From Parachlamydiales bacterium (lineage in GTDB: Bacteria > Chlamydiota > Chlamydiia > Chlamydiales > JAJFMK01), in the NCBI GenBank assembly GCA_020050175.1, contig JAGVKY010000206.1:1-5975 (forward strand): a DNA stretch of 5,975 nucleotides. The letters run 5' to 3'. The notes below the pieces were generated by a model. That model saw only the letters and a program-made list of their open reading frames with translations. It ran no database searches and was not told the DNA's origin. The translations under genes were made by a program, and so were the position numbers. Of the stretch, positions 1-5,975 are shown piece after piece; position 1 is the stretch's first letter, and each line of letters begins with the position of its first letter.

Positions 1-220
1 GAGGTGGAGAAAGTGAGAGGCGATCGATTCTGTCCCATAGACTTAAAATGGGGAAACCACCTAGAAGATCGAGATGAGGGAGAAGCGGAAGAGAAGGAGT
101 CTCCTTTTTTTCTTCTAAGGTGGGTTTAAAAGCGCGAATCGTCGAAGGATCGACTTTTTCAAGCTTATAAACATTTTCTAAACCGAAGCTATAGCTTTGG
201 GAAAAATTCCATTTCTTCAT
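1..220 (-). CDS. Partial unrecognised protein, N-terminal 73 residues, runs off the left edge
   Basis: I do not recognise this protein. Reading the minus strand from an ATG at 220-218 gives an uninterrupted frame of 73 codons to the window edge, so the C-terminus is missing. An in-frame TAG (complement of 230-232) lies only nine bases before the ATG, which makes this the natural start; no strong Shine-Dalgarno site precedes it. The protein begins MKKWNFSQSYSFGLENVYKL, followed by a charged Lys/Glu stretch (around residues 34-41) and a Pro/Leu-rich part (around 43-58) with LLPHLDLLGGF and then LWDRIDRL. There is no signal peptide or membrane span in the visible part. It is divergent from htpX. 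A simple open frame of this length could occur by chance, but the codon pattern is ordinary and no good plus-strand frame competes here. It shows no similarity to the paralogous pair on the right. Confidence 0.6.
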   Translation of the reverse strand, partial: MKKWNFSQSYSFGLENVYKLEKVDPSTIRAFKPTLEEKKETPSLPLLPHLDLLGGFPILSLWDRIDRLSLSPP

Positions 221-230
221 CAGTTTTGGC

Positions 231-236
231 TATACT
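231..236 (+). promoter_or_regulatory. htpX: Candidate -10 hexamer for htpX operon
   Basis: TATACT matches the sigma-70-type -10 consensus at five of six positions and would place transcription start near 243, about 20 bases before the ATG at 263. The -35 side is poor: TTCCAT at 207-212, with an 18-base spacer, is the best I see. If real, this promoter lies downstream of the TTG at 197, so HtpX could only start at the ATG. It also overlaps the region that must drive the divergent gene. For that gene, minus-strand TTGTTT, a 17-base spacer and TAAAGT is a weak candidate. Both calls rest on pattern matching alone. Confidence 0.35.
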
Positions 237-262
237 TTAGGGATAAAGAATCGAGAAAACAA

Positions 263-1171
263 ATGATGTCGACTCTAAAAAGGATTGGGCTTTTTTTAGC
301 CGTAAACATATTGGTAGTAATTACCATCTCGCTTGTTCTCAACCTCTTAGGAATACAACCCTATCTTTCAGAGAAAGGTATTGATATTAAGACCTTAGCT
401 ATTTTTTGCCTAATGTGGGGAATGCTTGGTTCAATTATCTCTCTCTTGCTTTCGAAAACGTTAGCAAAGTTTTCAATGGGTTTGCAAATGATCCCAGAGA
501 ATACCACACATCCGCAAGAAAAACGGCTGATGGAAATTATCACCAAGCTTTCAAAGCAAGCAGGGCTTCCTAAAACACCTGAAGTTGGGATTTATCGTTC
601 GCCAGAAGTAAACGCCTTCGCAACAGGAGCTTCAAAAAGATCTTCTCTAGTTGCTGTCTCTTCCGGACTTCTGCAAAGAATGGAAGAAGGAGAAATCGAG
701 GGGGTTTTAGGACATGAAATCTCCCATGTTGCTAATGGAGACATGGTGACAATGACTCTTTTACAAGGGATTGTAAACGCTTTTGTCATGTTTTTAGCAA
801 GAGTGCTTGCCTTTGTGATCACAAGAGCTGGAGCAAAAGAGGATAGAGTCGAGTTGGGTGCTGGCTATACTCTTTTTGTTTTTCTATTTGAACTTCTCTT
901 CATGTTCTTGGGAATGATTGTGATAGCCTGGTTTTCTCGCCGAAGGGAATTTCGAGCAGACGAAGGCGGTGCCGCCCTTGCTGGTAGAGAAAAAATGGTT
1001 AGAGCCCTTAAAAAACTGCAACAGGTTATTAAAATTCAAGATTCTAACGATGGAGGCTCCAGCTTTCGTGCCTTCAAAATTTCTGGACCTAACGGATGGA
1101 TGCGCCTCTTTTCTTCACACCCCCCCCTTGAAGAGAGAATCGAGCATCTGTTAGAGATTCCATTAAGGTGA
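263..1171 (+). CDS. htpX: HtpX, inner-membrane zinc metalloprotease (M48B)
   Basis: HtpX is an integral cytoplasmic-membrane endopeptidase that degrades misfolded membrane proteins in quality control, working alongside FtsH in organisms where it has been studied. From ATG 263 the protein has 302 residues, close to the family's usual 290 or so. Visible features: transmembrane segments near residues 8-29 and 44-66; the NAFATGA and SLVAVSSGLL signatures; the zinc motif HEISH at 151-155 (ligands H151 and H155, catalytic E152) followed by ANGDMVTMTLLQG; hydrophobic segments near 164-187 and 200-224; the third ligand in the REFRAD motif (about E229); and the C-terminal SHPPLEERI at 285-293. No key residue is missing. 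The frame extends upstream to a TTG at 197, but ATG 263 fits better: family members begin almost directly with the equivalent of MSTLKRIGLFL, GAGA lies six bases upstream, and the extension would overlap the divergent gene. An adjacent ATG at 266 is equally possible. Confidence 0.95.
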   Translation: MMSTLKRIGLFLAVNILVVITISLVLNLLGIQPYLSEKGIDIKTLAIFCLMWGMLGSIISLLLSKTLAKFSMGLQMIPENTTHPQEKRLMEIITKLSKQAGLPKTPEVGIYRSPEVNAFATGASKRSSLVAVSSGLLQRMEEGEIEGVLGHEISHVANGDMVTMTLLQGIVNAFVMFLARVLAFVITRAGAKEDRVELGAGYTLFVFLFELLFMFLGMIVIAWFSRRREFRADEGGAALAGREKMVRALKKLQQVIKIQDSNDGGSSFRAFKISGPNGWMRLFSSHPPLEERIEHLLEIPLR

Positions 1172-1174
1172 TCT

Positions 1175-1606
1175 ATGGGACGTAATAAAAAAGATGACAC
1201 GGAAATTTTATCCAAGTTTCTCGAAGCTCTGGAAAAGTTCCATCAGTTGAAAATAGAGAAATGGGAAAAAATCGATGATGAGGTCCAAGCCTCCAATCTG
1301 CCTGGGACTCCTACAGAAGATTGGATCAATCCCCCAGACGAAACGTTAACGACCCATAAGTTAATGAAAGATCCAACCTACCGGACACTCCGCAAAGAGA
1401 TCGAGAAATCTAAAAAAGAGGCTTTAGAGATTGCCCATTTTTTCCATTTCTCCTCACATCAACTTGAGTGGCTCTCTTTTAAGAATCCTCTTATAGGCAA
1501 TGCAGCTCTTGAACAGGCGATCCATTCTCTCAAACTCCTCATCGAGAAGCAAAAAAAAGCCTTCTATCTTCTAGAAAAAATCAAAAACTGGTTCAACTTC
1601 AATTAG
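1175..1606 (+). CDS. Small hydrophilic helical protein of unknown function, in htpX operon
   Basis: This 143-residue protein is not one I recognise. The ATG lies three bases after the htpX stop, and an AAGG Shine-Dalgarno core (1165-1168) within the last htpX codons sits at good spacing, so the gene is almost certainly cotranscribed and probably translationally coupled with htpX. The protein has no signal peptide or membrane span. Residues 1-40 are a highly charged, helix-prone segment (MGRNKKDDTEILSKFLEALE). A Pro/Thr-rich linker follows (about 43-60, with LPGTPTEDWINPPDE), then a Lys/Glu-rich helix (69-88) and a more hydrophobic C-terminal helical part with aromatics (FFHFSSHQLEWLSF at 89-102, ending KIKNWFNFN). 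It is likely cytoplasmic and possibly coiled-coil. Its operon position suggests a link with HtpX or its substrates, but that is inference only. The stop codon overlaps the stop of the convergent gene. Confidence 0.8.
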   Translation: MGRNKKDDTEILSKFLEALEKFHQLKIEKWEKIDDEVQASNLPGTPTEDWINPPDETLTTHKLMKDPTYRTLRKEIEKSKKEALEIAHFFHFSSHQLEWLSFKNPLIGNAALEQAIHSLKLLIEKQKKAFYLLEKIKNWFNFN

Positions 1607-3471
1607 TTGTAGATCTTTAGCGGGACCTCTTTTGGTCTTTCTTTCCCTTTGCCCCCTTTTTTAGGCTGAGGGTTGTCTTTTTCTCTTACAGCGCTGAGGA
1701 GGTCATCAGCTGCTTTATAAATTTGCACGATATCCATTTGCTCAAGACGATTCAATTCCTCATCCAATGGATGATGAGGAAGATCTAATTCAGCCCATTT
1801 AAGACGCATTTTATTGAAAAGAGCTGCTAACACCTCTTGCCAAACTTGTTCTAAACGAACCCGTCTTTCAGGATAGAGCCATGCCCACCCAAGTATGCGC
1901 GAAAGTTCTCTATGTTCCTTTAGGATGTCCCTTAAAGCGTCTCCGGGGGAGAAATTTTCGACATTCTGACTCAACCAAAGGTCGTATTGGGTACGCTCTC
2001 GCTCAACCAATAAAGCTGTGATTTCATGATCTTCGGCTGATAGGCGCGCAAGAATTATCTCAAATAGAACCTTGTTAATAAGGGGATTTTCAAAGGGTGT
2101 TTTAGAGTGAAGAATAAATCTAAGCTCTTCATGAGAGATTAAAATAGGTTTTCCAATCCGTGACTTAACCTCACCCTCCAAACCTGAGAAACAAGCAAAA
2201 GAAATGGCTACATAATCAGTGCTTTGATGGATTTCTGCAGCGAGTAACCGCTCTCCATCTGGGAACCAGTGGGTGAAAGGAAAATCAACCCCCCGAATAT
2301 CTCGTTCTTTAAGTTTGGCTAATTTATTTTTCCCATATTCAAAAGCTGCTCCAAGGGCTTGCCGATTTTGAAGGTTTAACAGTTCAGAAATCTTATTTTT
2401 AACGTTATTTTTTCCAGGAGGAAGGACAGCAAGAAGATGACGAATCAGAACTTGTGGATCCTTATCATCGTTGCGGAGAGCATTCAGCACTATATTTCTG
2501 AAAGGAACATCTGCATAAATTTCGTTCTCTAAAGAAGAAAGAACGTCTCTCGTTAGGGAGTGATCAAAAGTGAGAGCTGACCGGAAAATGATGTCTCCAA
2601 CTTCTCCCGTATCAGCGGGACTTAAGCCCTCATTTTGGGCGATGAGCGGAAGAGAAGTTGTGAGTGTAAGTTTATCGCTAAAGGCTTGATAAATGGGGTG
2701 TTCGTCGATTGCTCCAAATTCTTTTAGAGCTAGTTCTTTTAGTTCCTCGATCCTGTTCATGAGTGGATCTTTTGAGGAGAGTCCCTCATAGAGGACTCTT
2801 GGTAAAACTTGCCCCAAAAGATTCACGTATTTCAGCATGTTTTCTGGGTGAATAGATTTTTCGATCAAATTAAAAAAAATTGAAACAGAGGCTAAACGTT
2901 CTTCTTTTGTCAAGAATGGCGCTTGAAAAAGCATCGCTTCTGCAAATTCTTCAATAAGGGGCCTCTTTAAAAAACCACCTGCATTGGTGAGCGGTTTATA
3001 ATCAGAGAGAACATATCCCCTCTTCTCCCAAAGGAGGCGAAGGGCATCCATTTCGAGCTCAACTTCTGGCCTCCCCTCCTCTAAACTTTTTCCAGCAAAA
3101 ATCTGATAAAAAGCTAAGTCGGGAAGCATTTTAGAAAAGGGGCGTGCGAGATCAAAAATCGCCTTGTAATTCTCTTCTTTAAATTCCAAGCCGAGAAGAT
3201 GGCCTATTCTTGCCCTTGCATCGGCGATCGAATGGCGGTAATAGGTGCTATAGAAAAAAAGATTAATTCGATGAAAAACATCCTTAATCCAAACAATGGT
3301 TTTAAAAATGATACCCGCTGGAAGAGGAGGTTTTTTATCAGCTAAATGGCGGGCAAAATTGATGATTCTTTCCCTGTTGGCTAAGATTGTCGCCCTTGGT
3401 GCGACAGGATCTATAGCCGCAGGCTTCGTATCAAGGAGAAAGGGGGCAATCGGGCGAAGTGGCAAAGCCAT
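1603..3471 (-). CDS. 622-residue protein of unknown function, paralogue A of a tandem pair
   Basis: I do not recognise a family. The protein is a full-length paralogue of the next gene upstream (3570-5048). Shared motifs, in order, are VWIKD (60-64), PDLAFY (117-122), WEKRGY (148-153), FLKRPL (167-172), GQVLPRVLYEG (220-230), TTSLPLIA (271-278) and LYPERRVRLEQ (532-542). There is no signal peptide or clear membrane span; an aromatic-rich stretch near 54-78 is the most hydrophobic N-terminal part. The sequence looks helical throughout. Relative to its sister it gains most of its length after the N-terminal block and as a C-terminal extension ending in a Lys/Pro/Gly-rich basic tail (about 598-618). 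The frame opens at a TTG at 3483, but the ATG at 3471 is preferred because it aligns MALPLRPIAPFLLDT with MAIGPIPDFLFNT of the sister. No Shine-Dalgarno site precedes either start. An A+T-rich 98-base gap lies upstream and could hold its own promoter. A role as a secreted effector or structural protein would be speculation. Confidence 0.9.
   Translation of the reverse strand: MALPLRPIAPFLLDTKPAAIDPVAPRATILANRERIINFARHLADKKPPLPAGIIFKTIVWIKDVFHRINLFFYSTYYRHSIADARARIGHLLGLEFKEENYKAIFDLARPFSKMLPDLAFYQIFAGKSLEEGRPEVELEMDALRLLWEKRGYVLSDYKPLTNAGGFLKRPLIEEFAEAMLFQAPFLTKEERLASVSIFFNLIEKSIHPENMLKYVNLLGQVLPRVLYEGLSSKDPLMNRIEELKELALKEFGAIDEHPIYQAFSDKLTLTTSLPLIAQNEGLSPADTGEVGDIIFRSALTFDHSLTRDVLSSLENEIYADVPFRNIVLNALRNDDKDPQVLIRHLLAVLPPGKNNVKNKISELLNLQNRQALGAAFEYGKNKLAKLKERDIRGVDFPFTHWFPDGERLLAAEIHQSTDYVAISFACFSGLEGEVKSRIGKPILISHEELRFILHSKTPFENPLINKVLFEIILARLSAEDHEITALLVERERTQYDLWLSQNVENFSPGDALRDILKEHRELSRILGWAWLYPERRVRLEQVWQEVLAALFNKMRLKWAELDLPHHPLDEELNRLEQMDIVQIYKAADDLLSAVREKDNPQPKKGGKGKERPKEVPLKIYN
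1623..1644 (+). terminator. Weak candidate terminator for htpX operon
   Basis: GGACC (1623-1627) can pair with GGTCT (1634-1638), with one G-T pair, around a TCTTTT loop, followed by TTCTTT. It starts 17 bases after the plus-strand stop and lies inside the 3' end of the convergent gene. The stem is only five pairs and the T run is interrupted, so this is a marginal call. Confidence 0.2.
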
Positions 3472-3569
3472 AGGTAGAACCAAACTAGATAATTAAATTA
3501 TTTATAATATCAAAATTTAATATTTTTAGCGATCTCGTATTGTTGAATAACACTAAATTTCTCTGTTTT
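3472..3569 (-). promoter_or_regulatory. Very A+T-rich intergenic region, possible promoter for paralogue A
   Basis: These 98 bases separate the two paralogues and are much richer in A and T than the flanking genes, especially 3487-3529. On the minus strand they contain TTGATA (complement of 3508-3513), a good -35 match but without a convincing -10 at 16-18 bases, and overlapping TATTAT and TATAAA -10-like hexamers (around 3502-3510) without a good -35. The only hairpins are short A+T stems, for example TGTT-ATTC-AACA, so no rho-independent terminator for the upstream gene is evident. The composition suits a separate promoter for the downstream gene, but no exact site can be defended. Confidence 0.3.
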
Positions 3570-5048
3570 TCAAAGAGCAAACCCTTCCGTCTGAATCTCT
3601 TCCAAAAGCACCTCTCTTTCGAGTTGAAGACGCTCTCTTCTGTCTGGATGAAGGAAATTCAAGGCCAATCGCTTATCTGTTTCGGCTAGTCGGCGTTGAA
3701 GAGCCTCTTTGTCAGGGGAACTATCCATAAATTTCTGATAATCATCTAATAGATGGTTAGAGATCGCATCTCTCATTAAGAAGTTATTTGGTAATAGAGT
3801 GTAAGCGCGTTCAAGGAGCATCGGGATAAGACTCTCTTCATCTCCTCCTCCAAAAACAGCTTCCATCACAAAATGAGGTGAATATTGAGCATATTTTTTC
3901 TTGTCTTCTGTCTCAAAGCGACCGGTAATGCTAAACACCATACGGGTCGGAGATTTATTAACAAGAAGGCAATCAATTCCCGTTGGAGAATTAATATGAT
4001 AGAGATGGAAAAATCCTTCCTTTTGCTTGAGTTTTGGAGACACTAAATCCACCATATCTAATCTTTGATCCACGTCTTCAGGAGAGGAATAGACAACCGA
4101 TTGAAAAAGAGTCTGAGAATCTACAACGCCTTGCTCTAAAGCTCTTTGAATGGCTGCTCTTTGACGAGGAAGAGCTCGATGGTTCATAGGGACGTCTAAT
4201 TGGCGATGAGAGAGCGCGATTAAGATTTTTCGAGAAAGAGGATCTTTCATTGATAAAACTCTAGCTAGCATGATGCGGCGAAGAGTATTTTCAAAGTTGA
4301 CAGAAACATCCCCCCTAGCTGCTAACAGAGGTAAAATGGTCGTTGCTTCCAATAAATCTTTGAGATCGTCTGATAAGGGTAATGCCCTTAATTCTTGAAT
4401 AATGGGAGCCCCTTCATTCTCACCTTCGAAAAGAATTTTTGGCAGGATTTGCCCCATCAAAGTCACTGTATTCTCGTCCATTGGGCGGTTAGCAAGAGTT
4501 CGCACAAAATGATGGGCCCCCTCTTGACGTCCCAATGGGCTGTCGACAGCAGCATAGAAAAGAAGTGATTCAGCTAAATCTTGTAAAAGAGGGCGGCCAA
4601 GAAAAGCCTTTGGCGCAAATGGTTCAGAAACATCGATTTTGTAACCTTTGGCTTCCCAGCTTTGATGCAGTTTGACAAGTGTAGGATCTGCCTCACCGAG
4701 TTTCCATTTGCAAAAGGAGTAATAAAAAGCAAAATCGGGGAATATCTTGATGTAAGGCTTAGCAAATTGACTGATCGCTTCCCAGTCTTCTTTCCAACCT
4801 GCAATATCGGCAATTTTATTTCTTGCCTCATCAACCGCTTTCTGGTGAAAAAAATAATAAATCTTACGAAGAAGACTATTTAAGCCATCTTTAATCCACA
4901 CAAAAGTTCCAGCCATGAACCCATCTGGTCTAGAAGGGGTTTTTTTGAGTAAATAGCGCCCAAAAAGGGCCACCCGGTCTCCCACCTCCAAAGGATCGTT
5001 CAGAGGCTGTGTATTGAATAAGAAATCTGGTATCGGACCTATCGCCAT
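3570..5048 (-). CDS. 492-residue protein of unknown function, paralogue B of a tandem pair
   Basis: I do not recognise a family, but the protein is plainly related to the 622-residue product of the gene that follows it. Shared motifs are VWIKD (50-54), PDFAFY (104-109), WEAKGY (131-136), FLGRPL (149-154), GQILPKILFEG (199-209), TTILPLLA (236-243) and LHPDRRERLQLE (466-477). Spacing between the first five motifs agrees with the sister to within about four residues, and the gap before the last is about 30 residues shorter. The protein begins MAIGPIPDFLFNT at an ATG. There is no signal peptide or obvious membrane span; residues 46-68 combine WIKD with an aromatic-rich helix ending KIYYFFHQK. The C-terminal 50 residues are strongly charged and probably coiled-coil, and the basic tail of the sister is absent. 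No Shine-Dalgarno site is close to the ATG; the nearest AAGG is about 14 bases away. The gene lies 40 bases after the next gene upstream and is probably cotranscribed with it. Confidence 0.9.
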   Translation of the reverse strand: MAIGPIPDFLFNTQPLNDPLEVGDRVALFGRYLLKKTPSRPDGFMAGTFVWIKDGLNSLLRKIYYFFHQKAVDEARNKIADIAGWKEDWEAISQFAKPYIKIFPDFAFYYSFCKWKLGEADPTLVKLHQSWEAKGYKIDVSEPFAPKAFLGRPLLQDLAESLLFYAAVDSPLGRQEGAHHFVRTLANRPMDENTVTLMGQILPKILFEGENEGAPIIQELRALPLSDDLKDLLEATTILPLLAARGDVSVNFENTLRRIMLARVLSMKDPLSRKILIALSHRQLDVPMNHRALPRQRAAIQRALEQGVVDSQTLFQSVVYSSPEDVDQRLDMVDLVSPKLKQKEGFFHLYHINSPTGIDCLLVNKSPTRMVFSITGRFETEDKKKYAQYSPHFVMEAVFGGGDEESLIPMLLERAYTLLPNNFLMRDAISNHLLDDYQKFMDSSPDKEALQRRLAETDKRLALNFLHPDRRERLQLEREVLLEEIQTEGFAL

Positions 5049-5051
5049 AAA

Positions 5052-5081
5052 CTAAAAAACTACCTTTTTAAAACTAAACAT
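5052..5081 (-). other. Possible nine-residue leader ORF upstream of paralogue B
   Basis: On the minus strand an ATG at 5081-5079 follows AAGGG by four bases and opens a nine-codon frame (MFSFKKVVF) ending in TAG at 5054-5052, three bases before the ATG of the 492-residue gene. That gene lacks a usable Shine-Dalgarno site of its own, so reinitiation after this short frame is conceivable. The frame is short enough to arise by chance and has no other support. Confidence 0.2.
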
Positions 5082-5088
5082 AATTCCC

Positions 5089-5975
5089 TTAAGGCGCTGC
5101 GCGACTTTTTCCCACTTTTTTATAGGCATGGAGAATCGTCTTGCTATGCCTTAAAAAGAGTTCTGCCAGTTCATGACTGATTCCACCGAACATCTGTTTT
5201 TCTATAAAAGAAACCGCTTTAGTCGCCTCTTCTAATTTTTGATTTTCACCTTCATCCAGACTCTCTGATGCTTTAGCAAGTAAACATATATCTTTATTTA
5301 GAAGATCTAGAGGGGTGTGGCTAAAGAATACAGTAAGGCTTGAGAAAAGGGCGTCAGCAGACTTATGAGACTTTAAGATCTGAATAAGTCCTTCTTTGGC
5401 TACCGAATACCGATCTTTATTAGGTTCTGGAAGTGTATCCATTGTTACACCTAGCTTCTGCCTCAATACTTCCCGAAGAAGGCCTGTTGATGGGTAACCA
5501 ATTTTTTCTAATTCTTCACAAATAACTTTGGCTTTCGTGGCATCTTTTACGCAAAGAGAAAAAATCCAATTCTCCATTTCACTGATCATACCAGAAATAA
5601 AAGGGAGTCCATGCTCAGGAGAAAAAACAAGCATCCGTGAGTACGTTGCCCAGACTAAAGTGATGATGCGTGCCATTTCGAATGGTGTTGTTGTATCTAT
5701 AGTCTTTTGAACACAGAAGGATGCCGTCTTAATCGTCTCTTGGCTATAACGGCCTTCAAGAAATTTTGTGTTGACATGGCTGATGAAACGTTCGGAAGTT
5801 TTAGCCAAAATCCAACTAGACCAGCCAAAAAAGGCTGGGAAATTTTTAGCTAACCATCGTCTTTCTATGCCTGTGAATGTCATGAAGAAATCGGCTAGAA
5901 AAAGTAATTCTTCGTCGGTAAATTTATCAAGGTCGGCTTCCAATTTGGTATTTCCTGGGAGTTCTCCAGCCACGA
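5089..5975 (-). CDS. Partial unrecognised helical protein, C-terminal 295 or so residues, enters from right edge
   Basis: This frame is open from the right edge to a TAA at 5091-5089. The first complete codon is a GTG (5973-5971), more likely an internal valine than the start, so the N-terminus is probably outside the window. I do not recognise the family. Numbered from that codon, the visible part contains an acidic helical stretch (10-25), an aromatic-rich segment (FFMTFTGIERRWLAKNF at 29-45, then FFGWSSWILAKT at 48-59), a moderately hydrophobic region (97-140, including FEMARIITLVWATYSRML), and charged helices to the C-terminus (ending KKVGKSRAAP). It lacks the WIKD, PDxAFY and GQxLP motifs of the two downstream proteins, so it is not visibly a third paralogue, though the missing N-terminus might change that. 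Its spacing to the next gene, 40 bases with no terminator hairpin, suggests one transcript. No catalytic motif is evident. Confidence 0.85.
   Translation of the reverse strand, partial: VAGELPGNTKLEADLDKFTDEELLFLADFFMTFTGIERRWLAKNFPAFFGWSSWILAKTSERFISHVNTKFLEGRYSQETIKTASFCVQKTIDTTTPFEMARIITLVWATYSRMLVFSPEHGLPFISGMISEMENWIFSLCVKDATKAKVICEELEKIGYPSTGLLREVLRQKLGVTMDTLPEPNKDRYSVAKEGLIQILKSHKSADALFSSLTVFFSHTPLDLLNKDICLLAKASESLDEGENQKLEEATKAVSFIEKQMFGGISHELAELFLRHSKTILHAYKKVGKSRAAP

Noticed and set aside
197..262. N-terminal 22-residue extension of HtpX from a TTG codon
   Set aside because: It has no family counterpart, overlaps the divergent gene, and contains the best -10-like hexamer; ATG 263 fits better.
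361..822. Two minus-strand open frames of 61 and 76 codons inside htpX
   Set aside because: They lie antisense to well-conserved HtpX coding sequence and show no independent start signals or recognisable content.
2100..2139. ISHEELRFILH in the 622-residue protein as a zinc motif
   Set aside because: There is no His at the required position after HE, and the residues are not shared with the paralogue.
3472..3483. Start of the 622-residue protein at a TTG, four residues upstream
   Set aside because: The ATG at 3471 aligns with the start of the paralogue and is the stronger start codon.
3296..3496. Plus-strand 66-codon frame over the start of the 622-residue gene
   Set aside because: It is the antisense shadow of a region conserved between the two paralogues, so the minus frame is the real one.
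4574..4883. Open frames of 86 codons (-) and 73 codons (+) within the 492-residue gene
   Set aside because: Both overlap the paralogue-conserved N-terminal block in other frames and look like chance openings.
5086..5093. CCTTAAGG palindrome at the stop of the right-edge gene
   Set aside because: It is only eight bases, partly coding, with no loop or T run, so it supports neither an operator nor a terminator.
5146..5175. HEL...LRH in the right-edge protein as a possible metalloprotease motif
   Set aside because: The spacing is not HExxH; the second His is nine residues after the first and no further ligand is apparent.

Overview
The window comes from a moderately A+T-leaning bacterial chromosome. 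Genes are densely packed, Shine-Dalgarno sites are mostly weak, and only one protein, the membrane zinc protease HtpX, is recognisable. The other genes have no family I know. This pattern (housekeeping protease beside large, helical, lineage-specific proteins, some in tandem copies) would suit a Gram-negative host-associated bacterium such as an environmental chlamydia. That assignment is a low-confidence inference, because nothing in the sequence is diagnostic.

Layout. Bases 1-220 hold the 5' end of an unrecognised minus-strand gene that leaves the window on the left. A 42-base gap separates it from the divergent htpX (263-1171, +). Three bases after the htpX stop comes a small hydrophilic helical gene (1175-1606, +), whose Shine-Dalgarno site lies in the end of htpX. 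These two look like an operon. From 1603 to the right edge everything is on the minus strand, transcribed toward the left: an unrecognised gene entering from the right edge (5089-5975), a 492-residue protein (3570-5048) and a 622-residue protein (1603-3471). The plus operon and the minus cluster meet tail to tail with a four-base stop-codon overlap.

The most notable content is the pair of adjacent minus-strand proteins. They are clear paralogues: at least seven short motifs occur in the same order and at similar spacing, from a shared N-terminal start to a shared arginine-rich C-terminal motif. Neither has a signal peptide, an obvious transmembrane span or a catalytic motif I recognise. They appear to be a lineage-specific family expanded by tandem duplication. 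Their biochemical role cannot be read from the sequence.

No tRNA, rRNA, CRISPR array, insertion sequence or attachment site was seen. The only non-coding stretches are the 42-base divergent region, 98 very A+T-rich bases between the two paralogues, and 40 bases upstream of the 492-residue gene.
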